From Rhizobium sp. (GTDB lineage: Bacteria > Pseudomonadota > Alphaproteobacteria > Rhizobiales > Rhizobiaceae), in contig PEKW01000002.1 of assembly GCA_002796995.1 (NCBI GenBank), positions 225,404 to 289,403 of the forward strand: 64,000 nt of DNA. Reading direction: 5' to 3'. The translations under genes were made by a program, and so were the position numbers. A model generated the notes under the pieces. That model saw only the letters and a list, made by a program, of their open reading frames with translations. It was not told where the DNA came from and searched no databases. Numbering within the stretch: position 1 is the stretch's first letter; each line of letters starts with the position of its first letter. Of the stretch, positions 10,362 through 19,454 are shown piece after piece.

Positions 10362-10775
10362 GTGACCGTCACGATCTATCACAATCCCGCCTGCGGCACG
10401 TCGCGCAACACGCTCGAAATGATCCGCCAGTCGGGCGAACAGCCGGTGGTCATCGAATATCTGAAAACCCCGCCGAGCCGCGAGCGGCTGGTCGAACTGA
10501 TCGGCAAGATGGGCATTGCTCCGCGCGAACTGCTGCGAAAGAAGGGCACGCCCTACGAGGAGCTTGGTCTCGATGATGCCGGCCTTTCCGATGATCAGCT
10601 GATCGACGCGATGATGGCGCATCCGATCCTGATCAACCGCCCGATCGTCGAGACGGACAAGGGCACGCGCCTCTGCCGGCCGTCGGAGACTGTTCTCCAA
10701 CTCTTGGACAATCCGGTTGAAACCTACACCAAGGAAGACGGCGAAATCGTCAAGACGGGTGGTGCGGCCGAATGA
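10362..10775 (+). CDS. arsC: Arsenate reductase, glutaredoxin-dependent type
   Basis: Reduces arsenate to arsenite with glutathione/glutaredoxin (137 aa). It carries [14 protein letters not shown] with the catalytic Cys11, and downstream the RPI and CRPSE segments typical of the ArsC/Spx-like fold. GTG 10362 was chosen: MTVTIYHNP matches the family N-terminus and GGAGAAG lies just upstream. ATG 10350 is possible but lies inside the right arm of the inverted repeat. It overlaps arsH by 4 bp. No arsenite exporter or aquaglyceroporin gene is nearby. Confidence 0.92.
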   Translation: MTVTIYHNPACGTSRNTLEMIRQSGEQPVVIEYLKTPPSRERLVELIGKMGIAPRELLRKKGTPYEELGLDDAGLSDDQLIDAMMAHPILINRPIVETDKGTRLCRPSETVLQLLDNPVETYTKEDGEIVKTGGAAE

Positions 10776-11494
10776 GCATGGATGATACCGATACGCCGAA
10801 CATCGACGACAGCCAGTTCCGGCCGGTGGATGAGGCGCGCCTGTTCCAGCCTGAACGCATGACCCATCCGCCGCGCATCCTGATGCTTTACGGCTCGCTG
10901 CGGGAGCGCTCCTATTCCAGGCTGCTGACGGAAGAGGCGGCTCGCATCCTGCGCCGCTATGGGGCGGAAGTCCGCATCTTCGATCCGCACGGCCTGCCGC
11001 TCGCCGACGCGACCGAAGCCTCACACCCCAAGGTGCAGGAGCTGCGCGATCTCTCCCTCTGGTCCGAAGGTCAGGTCTGGTGCTCGCCGGAGCGTCACGG
11101 CGCCATGTCGGGGGCGATGAAGACACAGATCGACTGGCTTCCGCTGTCCATGGGTGCGATCCGCCCGACGCAGGGCCGGACGCTGGCGCTCATGCAGGTC
11201 TGTGGCGGATCGCAGAGCTTCAATTCGCTCAACCAGATGCGCGTGCTCGGTCGCTGGATGCGCATGGTCACCATCCCGAACCAGTCGTCGGTGCCGAAGG
11301 CCTTCAGCGAATTCGACGAAGCCGGCCGGATGAAGCCGTCCTCCTACTACGAGCGCGTCGTCGACGTGATGGAGGAACTCGTCAAGTTCACTCTGATCGT
11401 GCGCGAGCGTTCGGACTATCTGGTCGAGCGCTATTCCGAGCGGGTCGAGACCGCGGCCGAATTGTCGAAGCGGGTCAGCCAGCGCGCGATCTGA
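10772..11494 (+). CDS. arsH: ArsH NADPH-dependent FMN reductase / organoarsenical oxidase
   Basis: Flavodoxin-like protein (240 aa) that oxidises trivalent methylated arsenicals and reduces FMN/quinones. [12 protein letters not shown] is the FMN phosphate-binding loop, and [20 protein letters not shown] is the second conserved flavin-binding stretch. The start overlaps the arsC stop (ATGA), so the two are translationally coupled. It completes a two-gene arsenic detoxification unit that lacks a visible efflux gene. Confidence 0.94.
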   Translation: MSMDDTDTPNIDDSQFRPVDEARLFQPERMTHPPRILMLYGSLRERSYSRLLTEEAARILRRYGAEVRIFDPHGLPLADATEASHPKVQELRDLSLWSEGQVWCSPERHGAMSGAMKTQIDWLPLSMGAIRPTQGRTLALMQVCGGSQSFNSLNQMRVLGRWMRMVTIPNQSSVPKAFSEFDEAGRMKPSSYYERVVDVMEELVKFTLIVRERSDYLVERYSERVETAAELSKRVSQRAI

Positions 11495-11500
11495 GCCGTT

Positions 11501-12097
11501 TCAGCCCGGATAGATGTCGAGATAGCGCTCCAGCAGTTCCGACAGGATCATGGTCGGCACGAGCAGCACCATCGTGACCGTCGCGATGGTCAGCACATGC
11601 TCGCCGAGCACCATGCGGAAAATGCGGAAGAGGGTGATGACCAGCGCCAGCGCCAGCAGGTAGGACAGGATGACGGCGAGCCCGGTGAGGCTCGGCAGCA
11701 TCATCATGATCAGCAGCACCACGCCATATCCGTAGGCCACCGGCAGCGTCAGCCAGTTGGAAATGACCACGATCGACAGGAACTTGTCACCGATGCCGAC
11801 GAGCCAGCTGAGAAGGCCGACCAGCACCAGCGGCACGATCCAGTTGGCGACTTCGACCAGCGCGAGCCGGAAGAAGAACAACGCCCCGACGTCCGCCCCC
11901 TCGGGCAGGGTCTGCAGATAGATGCTGCGCCACCACAGGAAGGTGAGCAGCGTGGTCGGCAGGACGAAGAATGCCGCCCAGAACGATCGCAATGCGCCGC
12001 GGTCGGAGAAGTCGAGATGGGCAAAGCCCTTCGGGTCCTGCCGGAACAGCAGCCACAGGCCGGTCAGGTAGAATTCGACCTCCTTAAGCGTTGGCAT
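11501..12097 (-). CDS. Polytopic membrane protein, Yip1-like
   Basis: Protein of 198 aa with about five hydrophobic helices and no catalytic motif; the arrangement of a short cytoplasmic N-terminus ([12 protein letters not shown]) followed by the helix bundle recalls Yip1-domain proteins of alphaproteobacteria. The role is unknown. ATG 12097 lies inside the last codons of dapE (14-bp overlap), so it is the last gene of the dapD-DUF805-dapE operon. It converges with arsH, with 6 bp between the stops. Confidence 0.8.
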   Translation of the reverse strand: MPTLKEVEFYLTGLWLLFRQDPKGFAHLDFSDRGALRSFWAAFFVLPTTLLTFLWWRSIYLQTLPEGADVGALFFFRLALVEVANWIVPLVLVGLLSWLVGIGDKFLSIVVISNWLTLPVAYGYGVVLLIMMMLPSLTGLAVILSYLLALALVITLFRIFRMVLGEHVLTIATVTMVLLVPTMILSELLERYLDIYPG

Positions 12098-13277
12098 TCG
12101 CAAACCACTGTTCGATGAAGGTCTTGTAGATCCGGGTCAGCGTTTCCAGGTCTTCGACCGCGACCCTTTCATCGACCATGTGCATGGTCTGGCCCACCAG
12201 CCCGAATTCCACCACCGGGCAATAGTCCTTGATGAAGCGCGCGTCCGAGGTGCCGCCGGTCGTCGACAGCTGCGGAGTCGAGCCGGTCACCGTCTCGATT
12301 GCGCCGGACAGGGAGGCGATCAGCCCGTTGTTGCGCGTCAGGAAGACGTGGCTCGGACGCTCCGACCAGACGATCTCGTAGGCGACCGGATCGCGGCCGG
12401 GGCGCAGATGGCTGTCCGCCGCCGCCTCGTCGAGCCGGCGCAGGATCTCCCCCTGCACGGTTTCCGCGGTCCAGACGTCGTTGAAGCGGATGTTGAACTT
12501 GAAGCTCGCCGAGGCCGGAATGACGTTGGTCGCGGGATTGCCGACGTCGATCGAGGTGACCTCGAGATTGGACGGCTGGAAATCGTCGGTGCCGTGGTCG
12601 AAGGGCGGATGCATCAGCGCATCGGCCAGGCGCACCGCGCCACGCACCGGATTGTCGGCGAGATGCGGATAGGCCGCATGCCCCTGCACGCCGCGCACCG
12701 TGACGGTCCCCGAGATCGAGCCGCGCCGGCCGATCTTGATCATGTCGCCAAGCTGGTCGGGATTGGTCGGCTCGCCGACCAGGCAGGCGTCCCAGTGCTC
12801 GCCCTTGTTGTTCGCCCATTCGAGCAGCTTGATGGTGCCGTTGACGGCCGGGCCTTCCTCGTCGCCGGTGATCAGCAGCGATACCGAACCCTTCGGCGGT
12901 CCCCTTTCCTCGACCAGGCGTGCGAGTGCGGTGACGAAGCAGGCGATGCCGCCCTTCATGTCCACGGCGCCGCGGCCATAGAGCATGCCGTCGGCGATCT
13001 CGGCGGCAAAGGGCGGATGGCTCCAGTCGGCCTCGTTGCCGACCGGCACGACATCGGTATGGCCGGCAAACATCAGGTGCGGGCCTTCGCTGCCGAGCCG
13101 GGCATAGAGGTTCTCGATGTCCGGGGTGCCCGGCTCGCTCGCCGTCATGCGCTCCACCTTGAAGCCGAGCGGCTCGACGAGGGCCTGCAATGTGGTGAGC
13201 GCGCCGCCCTCGGCGGGGGTCACGGACGGGCAGCGGATGAGGGCCTGGAGGACTTCGGCGGGATTGGTGCTGTTCAT
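12084..13277 (-). CDS. dapE: Succinyl-diaminopimelate desuccinylase
   Basis: M20 family zinc hydrolase (397 aa) in the succinylase branch of lysine/diaminopimelate synthesis. Metal and catalytic residues are visible in [31 protein letters not shown] and the C-terminal [11 protein letters not shown] segment. Length fits the family. It lies downstream of dapD with a DUF805 gene between them, and overlaps the next membrane-protein gene. Confidence 0.96.
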   Translation of the reverse strand: MNSTNPAEVLQALIRCPSVTPAEGGALTTLQALVEPLGFKVERMTASEPGTPDIENLYARLGSEGPHLMFAGHTDVVPVGNEADWSHPPFAAEIADGMLYGRGAVDMKGGIACFVTALARLVEERGPPKGSVSLLITGDEEGPAVNGTIKLLEWANNKGEHWDACLVGEPTNPDQLGDMIKIGRRGSISGTVTVRGVQGHAAYPHLADNPVRGAVRLADALMHPPFDHGTDDFQPSNLEVTSIDVGNPATNVIPASASFKFNIRFNDVWTAETVQGEILRRLDEAAADSHLRPGRDPVAYEIVWSERPSHVFLTRNNGLIASLSGAIETVTGSTPQLSTTGGTSDARFIKDYCPVVEFGLVGQTMHMVDERVAVEDLETLTRIYKTFIEQWFANANA

Positions 13278-13384
13278 GATCTCTGGGCGCTGTCGAGGTC
13301 CGGCAGCGTGGCTGCCGCGACCGTCTGGGAGGTTGAGTGAGGTTTAGCCGATCGGCCGGCGCCTGTCACGAGCCAAGGGCCGGC

Positions 13385-13768
13385 TCAGCCTTTCGGCCAG
13401 TCCGAGGCCGGGCCATAGGCGTTCGGCCCGGGCGTCGAGGGCCAGAGACAGAGCACGAAGAGCATGACGAAGGACACGGCGGGCACGAACAGCACGAAGA
13501 CGAGGACGCCCGGCAGGCCCATGTCGTGCAGCCGCTTGATGCTCATCATCATCGTCGAGGCGACGGAGACCGTCAGTCCGGCGAAGAACAGCAGGCTGAA
13601 CAGGCGGAACAGGTCCTCGTCCTCCTGGTGGAGGGCGAGGGAGGCGACGGTGTAGCAGTTGAGCGTCATCCAGAACAGCCAGCCGAGGATGAACACCTGC
13701 CGTCCGGCGCGTCCGGACGGGCTGAAGAACAGCCAGCTGACGGTCGGCCGACGGGCCGGCGCCTGCAT
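13385..13768 (-). CDS. DUF805 family membrane protein
   Basis: Small membrane protein (127 aa) of the DUF805 type: a WLFFSPSGRAGR opening, three to four hydrophobic helices, the family signature SIKRLHDMGLPG between helices and a short polar tail with PGPNAYG. Function unknown. The ATG is only 5 bp after the dapD stop, so it is part of that operon. A second DUF805 gene occurs at 50365-50718. Confidence 0.87.
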   Translation of the reverse strand: MQAPARRPTVSWLFFSPSGRAGRQVFILGWLFWMTLNCYTVASLALHQEDEDLFRLFSLLFFAGLTVSVASTMMMSIKRLHDMGLPGVLVFVLFVPAVSFVMLFVLCLWPSTPGPNAYGPASDWPKG

Positions 13769-13773
13769 TGGGC

Positions 13774-14631
13774 TCAGTCCCTGAGCAGTTCGTTGATGCC
13801 GGTCTTGGAGCGGGTCTTGGCGTCCACGCGTTTTACGATCACCGCGCAGTAGAGGTTCGGCGCCGGCTGTCCGCTGGCCATGGTCTTGTCGGACGGCAGC
13901 GAGCCGGCGACGACGACGGAATAGGGCGGCACTTCGCCATAGGAGATCTCGCCGGAGGCGCGATCGACGATCTTGGTCGACTTACCGATGAACACGCCCA
14001 TGCCTAGCACCGAGCCCTCGCGGACGATGCAGCCTTCGACGACTTCGGAACGCGCGCCGATGAAGCAGTTGTCCTCGATGATGGTCGGGCCGGCCTGCAT
14101 GGGCTCCAGAACGCCGCCGATGCCGACGCCGCCCGACAGATGCACATGCGCGCCGATCTGGGCGCAGGAGCCGACGGTCGCCCAGGTGTCGACCATCGTG
14201 CCCTCGCCGACATAAGCGCCGAGATTGACGAAGGACGGCATCAGGATGGCGTTCGGCGCGATATAGGCCGAGCGGCGCACGACGGCGTTCGGCACGGCGC
14301 GGAAGCCGGCGCGCTCGAATTCATTGGTGCTCCAGCCTTCGAACTTGGAGGGCACCTTGTCCCACCAGGTCGAGCCGCCGGGGCCGCCGCTCACCACTTC
14401 CATGGCATTCAGGCGGAAGGAAAGCAGCACGGCCTTCTTCAGCCACTGATGAACCGTCCAGTTGCCGTCCTCGCCGCGCGTTGCGACGCGCGCCTTGCCG
14501 CTGTCGAGCAGGTTGAGGGAGGTTTCGACGGCGTCGCGGATCTCGCCGCGGGTCGAGGTGTTGACCGTATCGCGATTGTCGAATGCCGCTTCGATGACGT
14601 GTTCGAGGGCGCTGAGATCCGTAGCGTTCAT
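13774..14631 (-). CDS. dapD: 2,3,4,5-tetrahydropyridine-2,6-dicarboxylate N-succinyltransferase
   Basis: Succinyl-CoA-dependent step of the DAP pathway (285 aa). The middle of the protein shows the imperfect hexapeptide repeats of a left-handed beta helix ([20 protein letters not shown] onward), and the conserved [11 protein letters not shown] and [13 protein letters not shown] stretches are intact. It is the first gene of a leftward operon with DUF805, dapE and the Yip1-like gene. A promoter should lie in the 154 bp shared with the divergent LOG gene. Confidence 0.97.
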   Translation of the reverse strand: MNATDLSALEHVIEAAFDNRDTVNTSTRGEIRDAVETSLNLLDSGKARVATRGEDGNWTVHQWLKKAVLLSFRLNAMEVVSGGPGGSTWWDKVPSKFEGWSTNEFERAGFRAVPNAVVRRSAYIAPNAILMPSFVNLGAYVGEGTMVDTWATVGSCAQIGAHVHLSGGVGIGGVLEPMQAGPTIIEDNCFIGARSEVVEGCIVREGSVLGMGVFIGKSTKIVDRASGEISYGEVPPYSVVVAGSLPSDKTMASGQPAPNLYCAVIVKRVDAKTRSKTGINELLRD

Positions 14632-14785
14632 CTGAATTCCTTAAACTTCGTTGTCTATCGTTGAACCGGACGATATCCGCATTCGCAATCGGGAACTGAC
14701 CTTTGCTCTAGCGCATTCGCCCGGGGTTGAAAACAGCCGCCGGCGCATTCGGCGTCTCCGATAGCGACAAAGAAAGGCATGAGAA

Positions 14786-15646
14786 ATGGCAAAACCCTCC
14801 AATGGCCGGGAACGCAGCAAGGACGGCTCGTGGGTCGCTCTGAAGGACAGCCAGACCGACCGCAGACGCGCCGCCGAAGTGCCGCGCACGCCCCAGTCCG
14901 AATCCCCGTCCTACCGGCTTGCCTATGTCGACGACGACTTCATGATGCGCGAAGAGCTGCGCCCGGTGCGCCTGCAGCTGGAATTGCTGAAGGTCGAGAT
15001 GATCCTCGCCGAGCGCGGCATCAAGTCGACGGTGGTCATGTTCGGCGGCGCGCGCATTCCCGAGCCGGGCCAGGATGCCTGGGCGGCGCGCAACGAGACC
15101 CAGCGCGCCAATCTGACGGCAGCCTCCGTCTACTACGAGGAGGCGCGCAAGTTCGCCCAGCTTTGCGCCGCCTACGGCGCCCTGCATGACCATCGCGAAT
15201 ATGTCGTGACGACGGGCGGTGGACCGGGCGTCATGGAGGCGGGCAATCGTGGTGCAGCGGAGATGGGTGCTCCCACCATCGGCCTCAACATCGTCCTGCC
15301 GCACGAGCAGGCGCCGAATCCCTATGTGACCCCGGAGCTCAGCTTCAACTTCCATTACTTCGCCATCCGCAAGATGCATTTTCTCATGCGCGCCAAGGCG
15401 ATCGTCATCTTCCCCGGTGGCTTCGGCACGCTGGACGAGTTCTTCGAGGCGCTGACGCTGATCCAGACGAAGCGCATGGCGCCGATCCCTCTCATCCTGT
15501 TCGGCGAGGCGTTCTGGCGGCGCATCGTCAATTTCGAGGCGCTGGCCGAGTTCGGCACGATCGCGCCCGACGATCTGAAACTGCTGAATTTTGTCGAGAC
15601 CGCCGACGCGGCCTGGAAGATCATCGCCGATCACTACGAACACTGA
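14786..15646 (+). CDS. LOG family protein (TIGR00730-like)
   Basis: Rossmann-like protein (286 aa) with the Lonely-Guy signature PGGFGTLDE and an upstream GGGPGVMEAGNRGA nucleotide-binding loop. LOG proteins release ribose 5-phosphate from nucleoside monophosphates; some make free cytokinins, others act in nucleotide salvage. The length, with an N-terminal extension of about 90 residues, fits the long proteobacterial subgroup rather than plant-type LOG, so cytokinin synthesis should not be assumed. Monocistronic, followed by a strong terminator. Confidence 0.9.
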   Translation: MAKPSNGRERSKDGSWVALKDSQTDRRRAAEVPRTPQSESPSYRLAYVDDDFMMREELRPVRLQLELLKVEMILAERGIKSTVVMFGGARIPEPGQDAWAARNETQRANLTAASVYYEEARKFAQLCAAYGALHDHREYVVTTGGGPGVMEAGNRGAAEMGAPTIGLNIVLPHEQAPNPYVTPELSFNFHYFAIRKMHFLMRAKAIVIFPGGFGTLDEFFEALTLIQTKRMAPIPLILFGEAFWRRIVNFEALAEFGTIAPDDLKLLNFVETADAAWKIIADHYEH

Positions 15647-15664
15647 AACGCACGGCGCACGAAA

Positions 15665-15692
15665 AAGGCCCGCGAGCATGCTCGCGGGCCTT
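15665..15692. terminator. Perfect 28-bp palindrome, bidirectional terminator
   Basis: A fully symmetrical GC-rich palindrome centred on GCATGC lies 18 bp after the LOG stop and 25 bp beyond the stop of the converging EF-hand gene. A-rich DNA on the left and T-containing DNA on the right make it a plausible terminator for both strands. Confidence 0.75.
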
Positions 15693-15717
15693 CCTGTTGA
15701 TTCGTAGGCGGTGATGC

Positions 15718-16530
15718 TTACTGCATCCAGAAACCGCGCTTGGGGAAGTCGTCGGCGGTGATGGCACCGTCCTTGTCTGTGTCCATCCGCGTGAACATCT
15801 TGTCGGCCAGCGCTGCGGCTTCGTCCTTGCTGATCTGGCCGTTCTCGTCGGTGTCGGCCATGCCCATCATGCCGCGCGGACCCATCCCACCCATGCGGTC
15901 ACCCATCGGTCCGCCGCGTTCCATGCCGGGACCGCGGTTGCCGTCGCGCATGCCGTGATGTTTGCCGTGGCGCTCGCCGTCGTCGCCCCAGCCATGGCCC
16001 TTGCCGTGGCGAGGACCGTCGCAATCGTCGCCACGCGGGCCCCGGTCGCCGTCGGGACCCCAGCCGCGCTGGTTGCCCGCGCCGTCGCGCGGCGGCTGAG
16101 CGTTCATCGGGCCGCTGCCGTCCTGGGGACCCTGTCCCTGTCCAGCGCCCTGGCCCTGCGTCTGGTCGGCTGCCGGGCCATTGTCCTGGTCGTCGGCGTC
16201 ATCCTGTTCGTCCGCCGCCGGTGCATTGGCCTGCATCTCCGCCTGGCGCGCGGCGCGCATGGCCTCGCGGTGCTTGCGGAACTCGCCGGGGATCAACACG
16301 CCGTCCTTGTCGGCGTCGATCGTGGTGAACATCTTGTCCCTGGCCGTCGTGGCCTCGTCCTTGGAGATCTTGCCGTCCTTGTTGGTGTCGAATTCCTGCA
16401 GCATGCGCACGAACATGCCTTCGCCGCCCGGGCCGCGGCCCATGTCCTGGCGTGCGAGCACGGCCGAAGCCGAAGTGCCGATCAGGAGGCTGCCGATGAT
16501 CGTCGCGAGGGTCAGTGTCTTGCCGGTCAT
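15718..16530 (-). CDS. Secreted EF-hand calcium-binding protein with Gly/His/Asp-rich centre
   Basis: Protein of 270 aa with an N-terminal signal peptide (cleavage probably near residue 26). Two EF-hand pairs are visible: DTNKDGKISKDE (about 48-59) and DADKDGVLIPGE (about 72-83) near the N-terminus, DTDENGQISKDE and DTDKDGAITADD near the C-terminus. Between them lies roughly 120 residues of low-complexity sequence rich in Gln, Gly, Asp, Arg, His and Met. It is probably periplasmic or extracellular and binds Ca2+; the middle could bind other metals. No partner gene is evident. Confidence 0.9.
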   Translation of the reverse strand: MTGKTLTLATIIGSLLIGTSASAVLARQDMGRGPGGEGMFVRMLQEFDTNKDGKISKDEATTARDKMFTTIDADKDGVLIPGEFRKHREAMRAARQAEMQANAPAADEQDDADDQDNGPAADQTQGQGAGQGQGPQDGSGPMNAQPPRDGAGNQRGWGPDGDRGPRGDDCDGPRHGKGHGWGDDGERHGKHHGMRDGNRGPGMERGGPMGDRMGGMGPRGMMGMADTDENGQISKDEAAALADKMFTRMDTDKDGAITADDFPKRGFWMQ

Positions 16531-16641
16531 GGGGTAGTTCCTTTCATCATCTGGTGATGAGAGGAAGGTAGGGCGGCCGAATGCAAGAACCTACTTAAAC
16601 ATCGGTAAGATGGATGAAGCTTTGGTAATGTTTGAAATTCG

Positions 16642-17361
16642 TCAGAGCGCCGTGTCGACCAGGCGACCAAGGAAGCCGGCGAGGTCGTCGGTGACATAAT
16701 CGATGCTGGCCGGATCGGTATTGTCCGCGAGTTCCCAGCTTTCCAGCACGACATCGCCGAGATTGCGCGGCACGAGCAGCACCGTCTTCATGCCCAGCGC
16801 CTTCGGCACCGCCAGATTGCGCGGCAGGTCCTCGAACATCGCGGCATGGCGCGTGTCTATGCGATTGAGGCTGGTGAACTTGTCGTAGGTGCTGCCGGCG
16901 GGCTTCGGCTGGTAGCCGGCCGCGACGATATCGAAGATATCGTCGAAATGGTCGAGAATGCCGAGCGCCCGCGCCGCATCCTGCGCATGGGCGACCGTGC
17001 CGTTGGTGAAGATGAACTTTCGGCCCGGCAGCGCCTTGATCGCCGCGCCGAGCGTCTCGTCGGGAAGCAGCGCCGAATAGTCGATCGCATGGGCCTTTTC
17101 GAGGAAGTCGTTCGGATCGACGCCGTGATGCTGCATCAGGCCGGCCAGCGTCGTGCCGTGGTCGTGATAGTATTTCTTCTGCAGCACCTTCGCCTCGACC
17201 GGATCCATCTGCAGCAGCTGCGCCACATAGGCCGTCATGTTGCGGTCGATCTGCGCGAACAGGTTGATGTGATGCGGATAGAGCGTGTTGTCGAGGTCGA
17301 ACACCCAGTCGCGGACATGGGCGAAGTCGTCTTTGTGCGGAAGAAGGGCTTTGTCGGTCAT
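16642..17361 (-). CDS. HAD-superfamily pyrimidine 5'-nucleotidase
   Basis: HAD phosphatase (239 aa) of the SDT1/PpnN-like pyrimidine 5'-nucleotidase group. Motif I is DLDNTLY, motif II is FTNGT, and the lysine and acidic motifs fall in AGYQPKP and MFEDLPRNL. It probably dephosphorylates small phosphometabolites such as UMP or CMP. It is transcribed leftward, alone; in many rhizobia a gene of this type lies near argB and dapD, as here. Confidence 0.87.
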   Translation of the reverse strand: MTDKALLPHKDDFAHVRDWVFDLDNTLYPHHINLFAQIDRNMTAYVAQLLQMDPVEAKVLQKKYYHDHGTTLAGLMQHHGVDPNDFLEKAHAIDYSALLPDETLGAAIKALPGRKFIFTNGTVAHAQDAARALGILDHFDDIFDIVAAGYQPKPAGSTYDKFTSLNRIDTRHAAMFEDLPRNLAVPKALGMKTVLLVPRNLGDVVLESWELADNTDPASIDYVTDDLAGFLGRLVDTAL

Positions 17362-17445
17362 GTTCGCGTTATGACAGGACCGGCGGATTTGGCAAGCCGA
17401 TCCGCGTCGGCCGGCGGCCCGAAGGCGCCCGCATCTCCCGGAGAC

Positions 17446-17477
17446 GAAAATCCCCTCGCGGCGCCGGCCGCGAGGGG
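17446..17477 (-). terminator. Terminator of the amino-acid binding protein gene
   Basis: An 11-bp perfect stem (17452-17462 with 17467-17477, loop GCCG) is followed on the minus strand by ATTTTCG. A second inverted repeat, GATCGGGCG...CGCCCGATC (about 17488-17510), overlaps the stop codon of the upstream gene. Confidence 0.75.
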
Positions 17478-17508
17478 GTCTTGTGTCGATCGGGCGAGTG
17501 GCGCCCGA

Positions 17509-18279
17509 TCACTTCATTTCGTAGATGTCGATCGGGAAGTACTTCTTGTTGATCTCGGCATATTTGCCGTTGGCGCGGATCGCGTCGATCGCCGCGTTCA
17601 GCTTGGCGAGCAGGTCGGTGTCTTCCTTGCGCACCGCAATGCCGGCGCCCTGGCCGATGAACTTCGGATCGGCGATCGGTGCGCCGACCAGTTCGCAGCA
17701 CTTGGCACCATCACCCTTGGAGAGCCAGTCCATCATCGGCAGCATGTCGCCGATCTGGACGTCGAGGCGGCCGTTGATCATGTCCATGTTGACCTCGTCC
17801 TGGGTCGGATAGAGCTTGATGTCGAGGTCCGGATAAGTGGCAGTGGCATATTCGGCCTGCGTCGTGCCGGATTGCGCGCCGATCACCTTGCCCTTCAGGC
17901 CCTCGTTCGAGAAGTCGGTGATGTTGGCGCCCTTCTGGGCGATGTGGGTCATCGGCGCCTTGTAGTAGGACTTGGTGAAGGCGACCTTCTCAGCGCGTTC
18001 CGGCGTGATGAACATCGAGGCGATCATGAAGTCGAACTTCTTCGCCTGCAGCGCGGGGATGATGCCGTCCCAGTCCTGCGTCACCACTTCGCATTCGACC
18101 TTCATCTCGGCGCACAGCGCCATGCCGATCTCGACGTCGAAGCCGCCGACCTTGCCGTCGGCAGAAACGAAGTTGAAGGGCGGATAGGCACCCTCGGTGC
18201 CGATGATCAGCTTGTCGGCGGCCTGGGCGGAAAGCGCCGTCAGCGCGGTAAAGGCCAGGGCCAGAATGGTATTCTTCAT
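17509..18279 (-). CDS. Polar amino acid / opine ABC transporter substrate-binding protein
   Basis: Periplasmic binding protein (256 aa) of the lysine/arginine/ornithine-opine family with a signal peptide ending near ALSAQA (residue 20). Typical family positions are seen in IIGTEGAYPPFNFV, GGFDVEIGMALC and the hinge-proximal IGAQSGTTQAEY. No permease or ATPase gene is adjacent, so it either shares components encoded elsewhere or has a sensory role. It is divergent from a LysR gene, which may regulate it. Exact substrate unknown. Confidence 0.9.
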   Translation of the reverse strand: MKNTILALAFTALTALSAQAADKLIIGTEGAYPPFNFVSADGKVGGFDVEIGMALCAEMKVECEVVTQDWDGIIPALQAKKFDFMIASMFITPERAEKVAFTKSYYKAPMTHIAQKGANITDFSNEGLKGKVIGAQSGTTQAEYATATYPDLDIKLYPTQDEVNMDMINGRLDVQIGDMLPMMDWLSKGDGAKCCELVGAPIADPKFIGQGAGIAVRKEDTDLLAKLNAAIDAIRANGKYAEINKKYFPIDIYEMK

Positions 18280-18359
18280 GATCGTTCCCCTTGTTGTGAC
18301 GCCTTTCGCGGCGCCTTGCCGGCCAGTCTATGCAGCGCTTGAGCATCAGCGAAATAGAT

Positions 18360-18381
18360 AGTTGCAATAGTCGATATCAAC
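18360..18381. promoter_or_regulatory. Candidate LysR-type operator in the divergent promoter region
   Basis: GTTG and CAAC (GTTG-N13-CAAC) bracket an AT-rich core between the binding-protein gene and the LysR gene. The dyad is short and imperfect, and T-N11-A pairs can be found by chance, so this is only a candidate site. Confidence 0.25.
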
Positions 18382-18420
18382 GTGATTTATTGGGAGATGC
18401 CTTTCCGCGGGACGCCTCCC

Positions 18421-19377
18421 ATGGCCAACAAACGGCTCGAACGCTTCGCCCACAATCTCGACTGGAATCTGCTGCGGACCTTCGCCGTCGTGGTCGAGGA
18501 AGGATCGATCACGGCCGCCGCCTCGCGTCTGCTGTTGCAGCAGCCGGCCGTCTCCATGGCGCTGAAACGGCTCGAGGAAACCACGGGGCACCGGCTGATC
18601 GACCGCCGCCCCGGCCGCTTCGAAATGACGGAGGCCGGCGAGCGGCTCTATCGCCAGGCGCGCGACATCTTCGCCGCCGTCGTTCGCCTGCCGGACACGC
18701 TGGAAGGCGCCGGCGCCGACATCACCGGCCATGTCTCGGTCCATGCCGTCTCCCACGTACACCACCCCGGCTGGGACGAGCGCACCGCCCGCTTCTTCAC
18801 CGCCCATCCCAAGGTCACGATGAACGTGACGATCGAGACCACGGCGGATGTCATCAGTTCGGTCGAGCGCGGCATTGCCAGCATCGGCATCTGCGACGGC
18901 ATCATTCCCGATCACCTGGCCAAGGTCCCTTACAAGCTGGAGCGCTATGCGCTCTACTGCGGTGCCGGACACCGGCTGTTCGGTGTGGAGGGCGCATCGC
19001 TCAACGACCTGCGCGGCGATCCCTATGTCGCGTTTACCGCCGACGTGCTGGGCGGCCAGCACATGAATGCGGTCACCGCCGTGCGCGCCGTCGGTTCCTT
19101 CGGCCAGGAGGTGCGGGCCGTGTCCAGCCATGTCGAGGAGGTCATCCGCATGGTCGCCGCCAATATCGGCATCGGCATGCTGCCCAATCATCTCGTGAGA
19201 CCGTGGGTCGAGGCCGGCCGGCTCTGGCAGTTGCCGCCCTACGGCAGCCTGCCGGTCAGCGAAGTCTTCCTGATCAGCAACCCCAACGCCATGCTCAACC
19301 CGGCCGAACAGGCTTTCGTCACAGCGATGGACGGGCTCGAACTCTTCGAGGACGAGGCGCTACATCAATTTGCTTGA
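18421..19377 (+). CDS. LysR family transcriptional regulator
   Basis: LTTR of 318 aa from this start. The N-terminal winged HTH is clear (LLRTFAVVVEEGSITAAASR, then QQPAVSMALKRLEETTGHRL) and is followed by a periplasmic-binding-protein-like effector domain. Start choice is uncertain: ATG 18397 and GTG 18382 are in frame upstream, but MANKRLERFAHNLDWNLL looks like the natural N-terminus. It is divergent from the binding-protein gene and 77 bp upstream of an FAD oxidase gene; both are likely targets. Confidence 0.9.
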   Translation: MANKRLERFAHNLDWNLLRTFAVVVEEGSITAAASRLLLQQPAVSMALKRLEETTGHRLIDRRPGRFEMTEAGERLYRQARDIFAAVVRLPDTLEGAGADITGHVSVHAVSHVHHPGWDERTARFFTAHPKVTMNVTIETTADVISSVERGIASIGICDGIIPDHLAKVPYKLERYALYCGAGHRLFGVEGASLNDLRGDPYVAFTADVLGGQHMNAVTAVRAVGSFGQEVRAVSSHVEEVIRMVAANIGIGMLPNHLVRPWVEAGRLWQLPPYGSLPVSEVFLISNPNAMLNPAEQAFVTAMDGLELFEDEALHQFA

Positions 19378-19379
19378 TG
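19363..19379. promoter_or_regulatory. Operator-like dyad overlapping the lysR stop, before the FAD oxidase
   Basis: CATCAA (19363-19368) and TTGATG (19374-19379) are perfect arms around TTTGC. The dyad covers the lysR stop codon and lies 76 bp ahead of the oxidoreductase ATG. ATCAA-N5-TTGAT symmetry is plausible for a LysR-type or GntR-type site; an accidental repeat is possible. Confidence 0.35.
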
Positions 19380-19454
19380 CTCGCTTTTCTCTCTATAAAT
19401 TTGAATGTGGGTGCTCTCTCCGGCTAGCATGCGGCCTTCATTCGGGAAGACCAC

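Noticed and set aside
14786..15646. LOG-family gene as a cytokinin synthesis or symbiosis gene
   Set aside because: The protein is of the long housekeeping type, and no other hormone gene is nearby, so cytokinin synthesis is unsupported.
16846..18342. 498-codon plus-strand frame opposite the HAD and binding-protein genes
   Set aside because: It crosses two well-supported minus-strand genes and a terminator; composition is that of an antisense frame.
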